Source of the DNA: Centropristis striata
Lineage: Eukaryota > Chordata > Actinopteri > Perciformes > Serranidae
NCBI RefSeq assembly: GCF_030273125.1
Contig: NC_081537.1
Location: forward strand, 18,908,603 to 18,972,602
Length of the DNA: 64,000 nucleotides
Direction of reading: 5' to 3'
Shown: positions 48,801 through 61,400 of the stretch, piece after piece
Layout: each line of letters starts with the position of its first letter
Position numbering within the stretch: the first letter of the stretch is position 1
Translations under genes and position numbers: made by a program
Notes under the pieces: generated by a model
Database searches by the model: none
What the model saw: the letters and a program-made list of their open reading frames with translations, nothing else
Told to the model about the DNA's origin: nothing

Positions 48801-49442
48801 CGATGCCAGGGTCCGAGTTGGCCGTCTGCAGCAGCTCCGTGCCTTGGCTGCGGATCACCCAGAGAGGGTCAGACTGCGTGGTGCCTTTAGGGTCCAACAA
48901 AACAACTTGAAACTTCCTGAAGTCTGTGGACCCGATATCCTGGTTCAGCGGACATGGATCCTCCGCATCTGGAATACTGTCATTGTCAAAGTCATCAAAG
49001 CATGCATCTCCACTCCCGTCACCTGCAGCAGAGAGGAACAGAGAGACAGAGTTCAACGATACGGGATGTTCTGGATTCATGTCTGCCAAGAAGGAAAACC
49101 TGGAAGAGATAATGTGACAATGAAGTGAGAAAGTCCTGCACTATGGTGGATAGATTGAAAAATATTTTATTTATGATTAATCACAGGACTGAGAGCCATA
49201 AACTGTTTATGTTGATGTCCAACATTAACATGACCTAGATCACTGGAAACTTACTTGACTGATTTTACTGCATGGCTGCAAAATCCATTTATCGTAAATT
49301 CTACAGAATATCTTCCCCTGTTTGACAGCAAATTCATCAACATTTCACATCTGTATCGTGCTATTAGAGATATTCTTAGTTCAACAGATGGAGTTTTATG
49401 CAGTATATTATGTTTGCGTTTCTATAGCTGAAAATTATTATT

Positions 49443-49480
<38 letters not shown>

Positions 49481-52400
49481 TGATGCTATAAAATACATTG
49501 AAATAAAAACATTATCAAATTCATTTAATAAATAATTTATTTAAATAACAATATTTAAAAAATAAAAATATAATAATAATAATAATGCTTTTCCATAAAG
49601 CGAAGAAACAAGATAATTAATAAAACTGGCAAAATTCAAACAAATTTAAATACGGCTGGATTAAATGAAGCAATTTAATGAAGAACAACAGAGGCAGAAA
49701 ATAGCAAGAAGAGATATGTAGATAAGAACAATGGGCTATATGAAAAGTAGAAAAGACATGTGTTTTTCTTGATTAAAAGCCTAAAATTTATAAAAACTGT
49801 AGCAGCACCGACCGTCAGAGTCCAGCTGGTCCCTGTTGGGCACCAGTCTGCAGTTGTCCCGGTCATCAGGGATGCCGTCGTTGTCGTCGTCGTGGTCACA
49901 GGCGTCTCCCTTCCCGTCCTTGTCGTGGTCGGCCTGGTTGCTGTTTGCAATGTAGGGACAGTTGTCTAGCGAGTTTTGGTGGCCGTCCTCATCGATGTCC
50001 TCGTTGTTGTCGCACATGTCCCCCACCAGGTCGCTGTCAGAGTCGAGCTGCAAACACAGGAGACACAAGAAATGGAAACATAGTGTTAAAGGGATAGTTT
50101 GGATTTTTTTAAGTTGTTACAGGCACAGAAGCTAAGCAATGTTTTGCCGTGGAGGGTGCTGCAACAACACCTATTTTAGCCACCCAAAAAAAGGCCCACA
50201 TTCAAAATATATATTTTAGTGTAAGTGTAAACTATGTTTAGAAAAATGTCAGCCTTTCACCTTGCCGCTAGACAGCCCTGTTTACAGAAAGCTGTCATCA
50301 ATGCTTGATTCAAGCCACTACCAGACTCCATTGACAAAAACAAATTTTACATTGCAGAACACTGCAGTTACTGGTCTGCTGTTGCCTTGATCGGTTAGTG
50401 TGTTGAGTTATTAGGCCAGTTTCCATTAGGGTAAAGAGTGGCCGCTGGGAAAGTTTCAGGCCACGCCCTCTCAAATGTCCGCTCACTCAGCATGTCCCCA
50501 TTACAAAAAAAGGCCCCAGAGGGATTTACGAGACACCGGTGCCGCGGTGGTTTTCTATCATCGCGTAATCACTTAGCAGCAGTTTCGACTGCGACGTCAC
50601 ATACGTGATTGATTTAACACGGGAGACGCACCGGCGCCAAACGTAAACAATAAGGACGGAGACGCCGAGATGGAAGGAGCACAGCTTGCTGTGTTTCTTG
50701 TTGCTGTGTTCATGCACATGGTGGCGATGATTATGGACGAGAGGAGACAAATCCTCGAAGAGCAGTTCGATATGAATGAAAGGGAGCCCGGCTTTTAAAA
50801 GCGGCGCATGTTGTTGTGGCGTCGAGTACTACATCACATCCTGCTTAGCGTTCTATCCAATCAGCAACCAGGCTTTTTTCAGGGGAGAAAAATGGCCTTG
50901 CTCTTCGACAGGGCCAAAAAACTGCCGTTCAAATGGCCGCTAGGGACGGCTCACATTCAAATTAGTGGCGTTTTGGCCTCATTTCAGGTATTCGACTATA
51001 GTGGAAACGCACCTATTGTGTGATTTATGCATTTTTTTCATGGGTTTGTTCGGATTCGACAAAGTCACCCAATAGTAATCTACAGTAACCAATTGAGGCA
51101 GCAGAAGATCAGCAACTTGTGTGTTCTGTGAGGCAAAATTAATGTTTTTGTCAATGAAGTTTTGGGGCTTTGAAGAGTGCATAGATAACAGCTACAGTTC
51201 CCTGCAGGGAAGGACGGTCTGCTGGCAAGGTAAAGTGGTAAAAATATTCTAAATATAATGTAAACTTAATCTGAGGTGTTTTTTGTAAAATATGTTTTGC
51301 TGCTGCCCCCCATCCACAGCAGTACTTAGCTTCTGTGCTAGTACTCCTATAGGTAACACACTGACTCTGGATAAGAACCTCATACAACCCTACTTTGAAA
51401 AAAATCCAAAAAGTCACCATGCTCAGTTTGACCTCCCTCGGCTCCCTACACAGACTTCCAAGATTTCCTTTTCATGTATGAAACAAAAAAATCATCCATC
51501 CGGCTGATTGATTGCCACAAAATAGATTTATGAGAACAGTTTTCTCAGATCCCAGTGCTAGAAATCTAGACCCTATTCCAGATGTGTTGTGAGGCAACGG
51601 CACCACCATCAACATGAACAATATCAGTTTTCACTGGATACAATACATGTGTGCTTCCAAGATTTTGTGTTTTGTGTTTGTCAGGAACCTGCAGTGGGTT
51701 GTGTAGAAGAGGACAGTTGTCACACTGGTCTCCAACACCGTCCATGTCTGTGTCCCGCTGGTCAGTGTTGTAGACTAAGGGACAGTTGTCTCGGTCATTC
51801 AGAACCTCTGGAGAAAGACACAGAAATGCACAACAGATGAAAATCACATTGTGTGGCTTTTACTCTTTCATTTCACATTAAAACAAGGAATGGCAACCAG
51901 TATAAATCAGGACTTTGTTTATAATTCAATCCATATTTTAAAAAAATCACTTAACACTAAATCCACTAATTCTGATCCCTGGCCCTAATGCTCATTACCA
52001 CAGAATATATTCTGCTATTTAAAGAGAAAATCAAGTAAGTCCCCTAGACCTCCAAAGAATCTGTAAAAAATCTATTAAATACTCCCGGCCCCAAAATATG
52101 AAGCAATGTCATGTTCGACCCATCACCTGACAAATAAAAGTATGTAATTTTAAACAAGGCAATGAAAGAATGAGTTCCATTGGGTAGCCTATCATTGGTG
52201 TCAGTGTTGTGATTATCTACTAGAAATTATCATAAATTGATATTCAGTCATATTTTTACAATAAACTTTGGTTGTTTTGATGACATTTTTAAGGAGAAAC
52301 TACTAAATTCTGTGTTTTTAATGGTTTTAACCACCTGGGTCCCGTTTCTTTGAGTTAGTTTTCCAAATAGCCAGGCTTATCTTGGTTAGTCCCACTCATT

Positions 52401-55400
52401 TTCAGTTGATCCTGTTCTATAAATTCATTATTTCTATAAATTCAACTAGTTTCCCAGCATAAGTTGCCATCGTAACTGAGACGTTACGTAACCAAAGCAT
52501 CTGAAAATAAGTCTGAGTAACCAAAATACGTCTGTGCTTATGTGGTAAACTCGCTTCCGGTCTTGTTTTGGAAGAGAGGAGACCTTTGAGGATAATTTGG
52601 CTCCCAGAGAAAACCTCCTGAACAATGAACCCTGAAAGAATCATAAATGGTGACTGCAAAGATGTCAGCTCCAGTGATTCCACACGACTTCACAGCTCCA
52701 CACAACTCTGTCTTTTGTTGTTTTTGTTTTTTACATATTCTGAGTTTAAGTTGCTCTTTGATCTGTTTTGTCTCAAGGACAGATGCATGCATGAACTCCA
52801 TGGACATCTAAAAGTGCAATAAATGTATAGATAACTGTATGTTTAGAGGTTTAGTTAGTTGCACCTACCATCTCCATCAATGTCAATGCTGCAGGCGTCT
52901 CCTTCTCCGTTATCATCAGTGTCCATCTGCAGTGGGTTGCTTTCAAACGGACAGTTGTCGCAGGCGTCCCCGACCCCGTCTCTGTCAGAGTCAAACTGCC
53001 GAGGGTTGTACACCAGCGGGCAGTTATCCTGCACCAAATACAGACATTAGCCACACATACACACACAGGGAAAGTGAATATTCACCTAAAAGTTGCTCAA
53101 AGCCTCACCCTTTCATCTATGATGTCATCATTGTCGTCATCAGGATCACAGGCGTCCCCCTTTCCATCCCTGTCCAGGTCTTCCTGTCCAGAGTTTGGTA
53201 GCATGGGGCAATTATCCTGCAGCCAATCACAGCTCAGGTTAGTGAGGTCCCATCATAGACTGTATAAATAATGGACGTAGTCACCGTGACGTCACCCACT
53301 GGTTTGTGGACTGCACGTTTAAGGTATCGAGTTCAGTGTTATAGTCGTCGCCATCTTGTTTTCAGAAACAGCGAGCAGACCATGTTTGGGCTGTGGAGGA
53401 GTGAGAGGGATCTGATCACTGACTATACGCCTCTCTACACCTCAACCTGAGAAGTCGCTGCTAATTCATGTTAGCATTAACTGGAGCATTAACTGGGTTG
53501 TTAGTTTTGGCTAGCTAAAAACAAAACTAAATGTACGTTACTTACTGGAGAAAAATGAACAGTGACTCCTTGGAGTGTCTGTTTGTCCAACCAAACGCTG
53601 AACAAGACATTTTTAATGGACAAAATGTTCAAATAAACTAAATCATTAAGTGAAAATATAGTGTGAAAGGGTCAAAGTTCTGAGACTAAACTGGTAAACA
53701 TCCTTTTTTTTTTTTTTTTTTTACTTTATTGACACAGTGCTGTGGATACGAATTGCTTTGCTTCTCTCTTGGTGAAGGCTGCCTTGAGTGACCTGTCAAT
53801 CAAAGGTAGCCACGCCCCAAATCATACCATTCTTTATCTTCAATTTATCCTAAATGGGGCCATTATTTACACTATTAACCACAAATTGTCTTGAAGAAGT
53901 TTTTTTTTTTTTACTAGAGATTGAGAACATAGTGTTGTCCTTAAAAATGTCTGACGTAATAAATCAAGTGAGTTTCTCATTTTGTATTTAAATGGATGGA
54001 CCAAAATGCTTCTGCAGCTGCCATCAGCACCCCCTGCTTGAATTTTCAGTAAAATGCAGCTAAAGGCACTTTCTGGTTTGCCTCACTGCTCAGACCTGGA
54101 AGTTGCCGCTTGTGTCCCATCCAGTCGGAACAACATTTTTAAAAATGTATTATTTTACCTGGTGACAGTGATAGGTTGCATTCAGCTTGCAGGGTAATCT
54201 GTTGTTGGGCCAGCCGTCCAGATCAGAGTCTTCACCACACAGGAAGCCGTCACCCGCAAATCCGACAGCGCACACACATCTGAACAAAACCTCCGACGCC
54301 AGGCCCAGGTACACACACTCTGCATACTTATGGCAGGTGTGTGTGTTGTCTTTGCAAGGGTTGTATGGCTCACACACCTACAAAACAAACATGATGTAAA
54401 CATGATTGTAGTTCAAAACGGCGAACAAAAAATGTCTGTTCAAAGAGAAAAGCACGTGCCTGCTTGATTTTCTGGGCTTCCTGCAACCCGAGGCCGAACG
54501 GCTGGGTGCCTTTATAGCGAGGAGGACAGGGCAGACAGTAGAAGCCGGGGTCTGTGTTTACACACTCTGTGACGCACACGTTCTCCACCTCACACTGCAG
54601 CAATAGAGGGATTAACCATGTTCAGCGTATCGAACACGGACAGTAAATACAAAGGTCTGACAGGTGATGTATGCAAGGTCAGAGTGCACACCATTGATTT
54701 ATCTGAACATGGTCACTCAGTCTAATTAGGTGATCAGTTAGACAGTTACAGGAGCAATTACAACTTTTACAGCCTGCATGATGTGGAGAGGTGATCAGGC
54801 GGTAGCAGAGAGGAACTTTCAGGATCCAGACACTAAAATAGAGTTTAAATGAACACAAGCCCTGATGTGTACAGTTGTTTTTACCTCGTTTTCATCTTCA
54901 CAGTGAGTGCCGTTGCCATGTAAACCCAACGGACAACGTCCACACTCCCATGATCCATCGCTGTGTGACGTGCACTCCACTCCAGGAAAACATGGATTTG
55001 AAAGCAAACATGTATCTGGAAAACACAAACAAATAATGCAAATAAAGGAAACAAGTAGGGCACTCCATGGCCTATAGAGGTTAGGAATCGGACTTGTAAT
55101 CGGAGCCGGTTCACATACCAGACTGACAGGTCAAGGACTGAAGTGCCCTTGAGCAAGGCATCTAACCCCCCCACACACACAACTCCCCGGGCGCAATAAT
55201 GTGCAGCCCACTGTTCCTTGCATGGAGTGTTCACTTGTGTGTAAAAAAAAAAAAAGGATGAATGAATGAGGATGAATTTCCCCAATGTGGGATTAATAAA
55301 GGATAAATCTTAATCTAATCTTGAGTGTTTTACTCAGAATCACAAAGCAAATAATACTAAGAACATTATTCTTTAAACGCAGTTGTTGGGTGCAGTTCAG

Positions 55401-58400
55401 TAGAAAGAAACAAGTTCCTACATGAAACTACTTGAAATCACGATTTCTGGAATCATACGTCACTGTTGGATTTTTCAAATGTATTTTTTGGCTCTTTGAA
55501 CACCGAAGGCCGAGTGTCATCTAGTTCAATTATGTTTGAGAGAAGGCAGGCTCACACCGAAAAGTCTAGACTTACAAATAGCACCACAGGTCAGAGGATG
55601 AATATGCATTTTTTTATTTTGGGGTGAACTAATCCTCTGAAAAGAACACTTCAATGTGTTTTATTCAGTGGTGGAATGTAACTAAGTACATTTACTCAAG
55701 TACTGTACTTAAGTACAATGTTGAGGTACAGGTACTTATTTCATGTACATATTTCCATTTTATGCAACTTTAAACTTCTACTTTACTACATTTTGAGGTA
55801 AATATTGTATTATTGTACTTTTTACTCCACTACATTTAGCTGACAGCTTTAGTTACTTTTCAGGTCGAGATTTATCATGAAAAAACATGATAGAATTAAA
55901 GTAATTAGGCATTTCATAATAATAATATAATATAATATATATTTGGAATATATAAAACTATCTGAGTGGGTCCATTCTGCAAAACGAGAACTTTTACTTT
56001 TGATACTTTAGGTACATTTTGATGCTGATACTTTTGTACTTTTACTTCAGTAAGTTTTGAATGCAGGACTTTTACTGGAGTAATTTAACAATGTGCTATT
56101 AGTACTTTTACTAAAGTAAGGGATCTGAATACTTATTCCACCACTGGTTTTATTAATGTTTCAATATAGTTTTTCTGTTGTTAAATGTAGCTCCATGTAC
56201 GTAGGAAAAATTATCTTTTTTTGGCTTTGTTGTTGCTGTGGACAAAACAAAGTTTTCAAGGTAAAACTGGATGAATAATTGATATACAAATGGTCATTTT
56301 GAGGGAGAAGTGTTCCTTTAAGGAAGTTTATCTTAGAATAATTTCCATCCTAAGCCTCAATAATTGAATAAAGGCAGAATAAACACTGTGGGATATTATT
56401 TCTAATCCTCTATTGTTTGAAAATATGTGTCATCTAATAAAAAAGGAATAATATTTACTCATGGATGAGAGGCTTAGCCTGCTTATAGGATAATATCTGC
56501 TTACACAGTTAAGATGTATCTGTAGCCTGAGGTTTGTGGACAGGATGGAGGTTTACCTATAGGACACGGCTGCTTGTTACACGATTCATAGTCCACAGCG
56601 TCTCCGGCACAGAGCTTCCCACCGTGCTGAGGGGCGGGGTTCAAACACTCCCGCTGGCGACTCATAAGACCTCCACCACACGACTCTGAGCACTGAGACC
56701 ACTCAGTCCAGCTCGTCCAGCCTCCAGCAACTGCACACAGACACGCCATTTACATAAACGCCAGCTGCAGTGCAGTGTGTATGTGTGTTTGTGTACTCAC
56801 TGGGGCAGGGTGTATTATTGCAGGCATGTGTCTCCCTGGCGCTGCCCGTGCACCCTCTGCCCCCCTTCTGCGGCGGAGGGTTGTTGCAGAGACGAACTCG
56901 TGTGATGTTTCCTTCCCCGCATGTGGTTGTACAAGCAGACCAAGGAGACCAAAGGCCCCAGTTCCCGTCAGGACGCGCTGGACATAAAACAAGCATATAA
57001 AGATAGTTTTAAAAAAAATCCCTTTTTCTGTGCAGTGGTCTGGAAAAGTCTTCAAGACGGACCACCACTGCAGCTCCAGACTGTGTTTACATTCACAGAA
57101 CTACAACTACATGTTTCCAATTATGATTACAATCTCTAAAATCCATTTATCTGAAGTTCCATGCTTTTTGCTCTTTTGGTGGAAGATTCAATTTGTCTTT
57201 TTGGACTAAAATGAAGACATGTGACACATCAGCAGTGGTAGAAAGTAACGTACAGTAGTAAGTAAAGTACATTTATTCAAGTACTGTACTTAAATATAAT
57301 TTTCAGGTAATTGTACTTTTCTTGAGTATTTCCATTTGATGTAACTTTATACTTCTACTTCACTACATTTTGAGGCAAATATTGTACTTTTTACTCCACT
57401 ACATTTAGCTGACAGCTTTAGTTACTTTTCAGGTTGAGATTTAACATGAAAAACATGATCAATTTAAAGTGATTAGACATTATTTTTAAATTAAACCTCA
57501 TATCAGTGTATTAAATAGTTTAAATGAGCCCTATCAGAACAACAGTAAAATGCTGCTTACATAAATGCATCAAAAATAACAATCCAACAATATATTTGGT
57601 ATATAACAATCTTTATGGGGCCATTCGACATAATGAGTACTTTTACTTTTGATGCTGATAGTTTTGTACTTTAACTTAACCCTTCTGTTATGTTGTGGGT
57701 CAAATTGACTCATTTCCAAGTTTAAATATCGGGGGAAAAAAATAGTTAAAAGCGTTTTTTCATAAGAAAATAAATAAATCAATGTCATGTAAAACCATTG
57801 TATTTTATATATAGGTCTTTCCAATGTACATAAAAAAAGTTTTAACATGCATTTTTTTTAATGAAAAATTAGTGAATTATCCTCATTGAACCATGATCTG
57901 TGAGAGGTAAAGAGCACCATTGCACTGAATGTTGATTTAAATGGTTAGTCGTGGCGTTATTAATGAAATATAAACAATGTTTATGAGGATTTTTAAGTGT
58001 CTGACACTTATGGATAATTAAAAATGCCCTGTGTCAAACTGACCTATGAACATTATTGCTGTTCCTGAGAAATGAACATAATAGGAGGGTAAAGTAAGTT
58101 TTGAATGCAGGACTTTTGTTGTAGTGGAGTAATTTCACAGTGTGGTAGTACTTTTACTGAAGTAAGAGATCTGAATACTTCTTCCACCACTGCAGATCAG
58201 ACATGCAGAGTGACACCTTTGGTGGTTTCCAAATTTGTGGATGAGCCAGCTGCATTGTACTGTTGGAGAGAATGCGGGATGGTTGGCGACCACTCACACA
58301 TATTTTGGGATTGCCCAAAGCTGCTTCCTTTTTGGAAGGGGGTAAAGAGCGAGATCGATACAGTATTGGGGATTGATTTACTGCTTAGCCCAAGTCAGTT

Positions 58401-61400
58401 TCTCTTTGACCTAACTCCTGACGACACCTACACCAAGGACCAAAAGTACCTGTTACACATACTTTTGATGACTGCTAGAAAAATGGTGACAATAAAATGG
58501 AGGAATCCACAGCCACCTACAGTGGCACAGTGGAAACAGAAGTTGAGGGAGGTGTATGGAATGGAGGCTTTAACTGCTCAGTTACAATTACGGCCAGATA
58601 TCTTTAAGAGGAGGTGGCTACCTATTGCAAGGTATTTCTCTAGCTGAAGGGATCTCACACTGTGCTGTACTGTCCTGACTGTCCATTATTCTTGAATTTA
58701 TTTATTTAATTATACTGTATTCATTATTATTCAGCTTGCTGTAACCCAGTGTGTCTTCTGTCTTTGTTTAGTTTTTTCACACTGCCTTGTGTACTCTTTT
58801 GTACTATTGTCAAGGAATGTTTTGTACCGTGTTCTTTCTTGTTAAATAAAAATAAAGTTAAAAAAAAAAAAGACATGCAGAGTGAAGTCCTACCCTTGCG
58901 GTCACACTTCATCAGGATGCAGCTGCGGGTTTGGACCGACGGGCCGGAGCACGGCGGCTTGATGCTGTTGCAGGATCGGCCCCTTTGGTGGCCTCCACGT
59001 CCACAGGTGGCCGAACAGTGGGTCCACTCAGACCACGGGGACCAGCCATTTTCATTATCTTTAAAAACAGACACACACAACCACTGTTGGTATCAAATTA
59101 TGTGACATTTCAGGCCAGAATCATAGCTGCAACTCACCGAGACAGACCGGACAGCACTCTCCATCGATAAAGGATGGGTTGAGGCAGGATACAGGAGGGC
59201 ACGACACCTGATGACACACCACCTTCGCATCCTACACAAGATAAGGGAAGATACACACACACACATTCAGCATTTTTAGCAATATTATTAGTCAAACCGT
59301 GTTAGTTTGGGCCAGATGTTTAGCTAAATGCCAGTCCTTGCAGAGGAATGGTATGCCGTCATGACTCATAATAAAATTGGCTGCTCCCTCAATCCATCTT
59401 TGACAAAACTAATGATATTTTATAAAGAGAAACAGACTCCGAGAGAAGGAGGAGGAAGCAAGCGTGAAATATAGGAGACTAACAAAGGCAGATCTGGAAA
59501 TAAATGAAACCACATTGGTTACGAGCGAAACTCACAGCAAGCATCTTGGTAAATTTAAAAGGGAATTTTGGAAAAAAAGTGCTTATTTACTTTGTTTCCA
59601 GGAGAAGATTGATAGCGCTCTCGTATCTGTCTGTTAAATATGAAGCCTGGAGACTGTTCGGTTCGCACATAATATAATAATAATATTGCACAAAAGCACA
59701 ACTTGTTCCTACATTTTGTTTTTTTGTACAGACTAAACAAACCAGATAGAACATGAGGTTTAAAAGGACAATGGGCCTCTGAACACAGACATGGAAAGAT
59801 CTAACCATGTTTACTACATGGGAGCAAGACACAGATTTTAAAGTTGTTGAGCTTGTGTTTTTTATGTCTCTTTGTAGTCGTTAAGCATCTCTTTGTAGTT
59901 ATTTTGTGTCTCTGTAATTGTTTCGGGCTTGACTTTGGTTGTTTTTTTGTTTCTTTGTAGTTGTTTTGCCATTTGTTGTAGTAATTTTAAGTTTCTTTGT
60001 AGTTGTTTTGTCACTTTTAGTTGTCATTTTGAGTTTCTTTGTCATTGCAAAGTTTCTTTGCAGTATTTTGAGTTTCTTTGTAGTTATTTTGAGTTTTTTT
60101 GTCATTTTTTTGCCCCTTTCCATTGCTGTTTTGAGTCTCTTTGTGGCCAATTTGTGTGTCAGTAGTTGTTATGTGTCACTCTAGAATTTGTTTTTATCTC
60201 CTTCTTGACTTTGGTTGTTTTGCCCCTTTTAGTAATTATTTGAGTTTCTTTGTAGTCATTATGAGAACCTTGTAGTTTTTTGCCTCTTCCCATTGCTGTT
60301 TTAAAGTCTCTCTATAGAGTTTTTATGTCTCTGTAGTTGTTTTGTCCATTTTCATAGTTTTATTTTGAGTCTCTTTGTTGTTGTCTTGCACTTTTTCATA
60401 GTCCTCAGGGTCATTGTCTTTCTTTGCAGCTGTTTTGCATCACTTTGAAGTTGTTTAGTGTCTTTGTCAACTTTTTGTCTCTCTGAAATAATTTCATGTT
60501 TCATTGTGGTAATTTTTGAGTCTCTTCCTGGTTAGTACATCTCTGCACAAACTGCAGAATTGCACAAAAGCTTTCAATGTCGTATGCTTATGTCGTATGC
60601 CTGCCGTCGAGCTTGTGTTGTCCTCACCATTTTTCTTTTTTTCACTTCAGTCCTTCTTCTGAACGTTAAGTTTAAGCATCCACTCTAGAAACTTTTTGAT
60701 GCTTCTTAGGATTTTCCATCATATTCCTAGCTGTTGCTCCTTCACTCTCGTCTCTCCCCCCTCCCTGCCTGCTTCAGCACTGGCTGGTTGACACCACAAC
60801 TCCGGTACTCCGCCAAATAAGACAGCTTTCCGAGGTGGTGACAGGCTTAATCAGTGAGGGACTCGTATGGCAAGAGCTTGAATCTTCATTCTTACATAAA
60901 AGTCCCTCACTCCAGCTTTAAGTCTCCAGTGATCCAAGTCTCGCAGCAGTCAAGTCCAAGTCCACAGACATTTTTTATTTAAGCCAATAAATATATAGAA
61001 AAAAGACTTGAGACATGGTTTCTCTGAGCTACAGAATACTGAAGTGATTGCAGTGGAAAAGATTGATCATCTTTAACGTAGATGATGCAGGTGATGTTTC
61101 AGCCTGTTGTCTGTCAGTGAGACTTGCTCGGCGCTCTCCCAGGAAACACCTCACCGTTAATATTTCAGATTGTAGTTACACAATAACACCTGTTCAACAC
61201 TGACCTTGCACACACAGGCGGTGCAGCTGTCAACATCCCAGTCCTCCCCGTGCTCGTACACCCGTCCATCCTGCATGCACCAGACCTCCCTGTCTCCCTC
61301 TCTGCCTCTGCCTCTATATCTGTCTCTGTCAAGATTGTTGACATCACTGCCACTGCCACTGCCGCCATGGCCGTGGTTGCTGCTGCTCCTGTTGCTGCTC

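Noticed and set aside
58105..58650. A 180-codon protein gene
   Set aside because: It starts inside a hAT MITE and continues into the L1-type fragment. The recognisable part is the retrotransposon C-terminus, so it is element debris.
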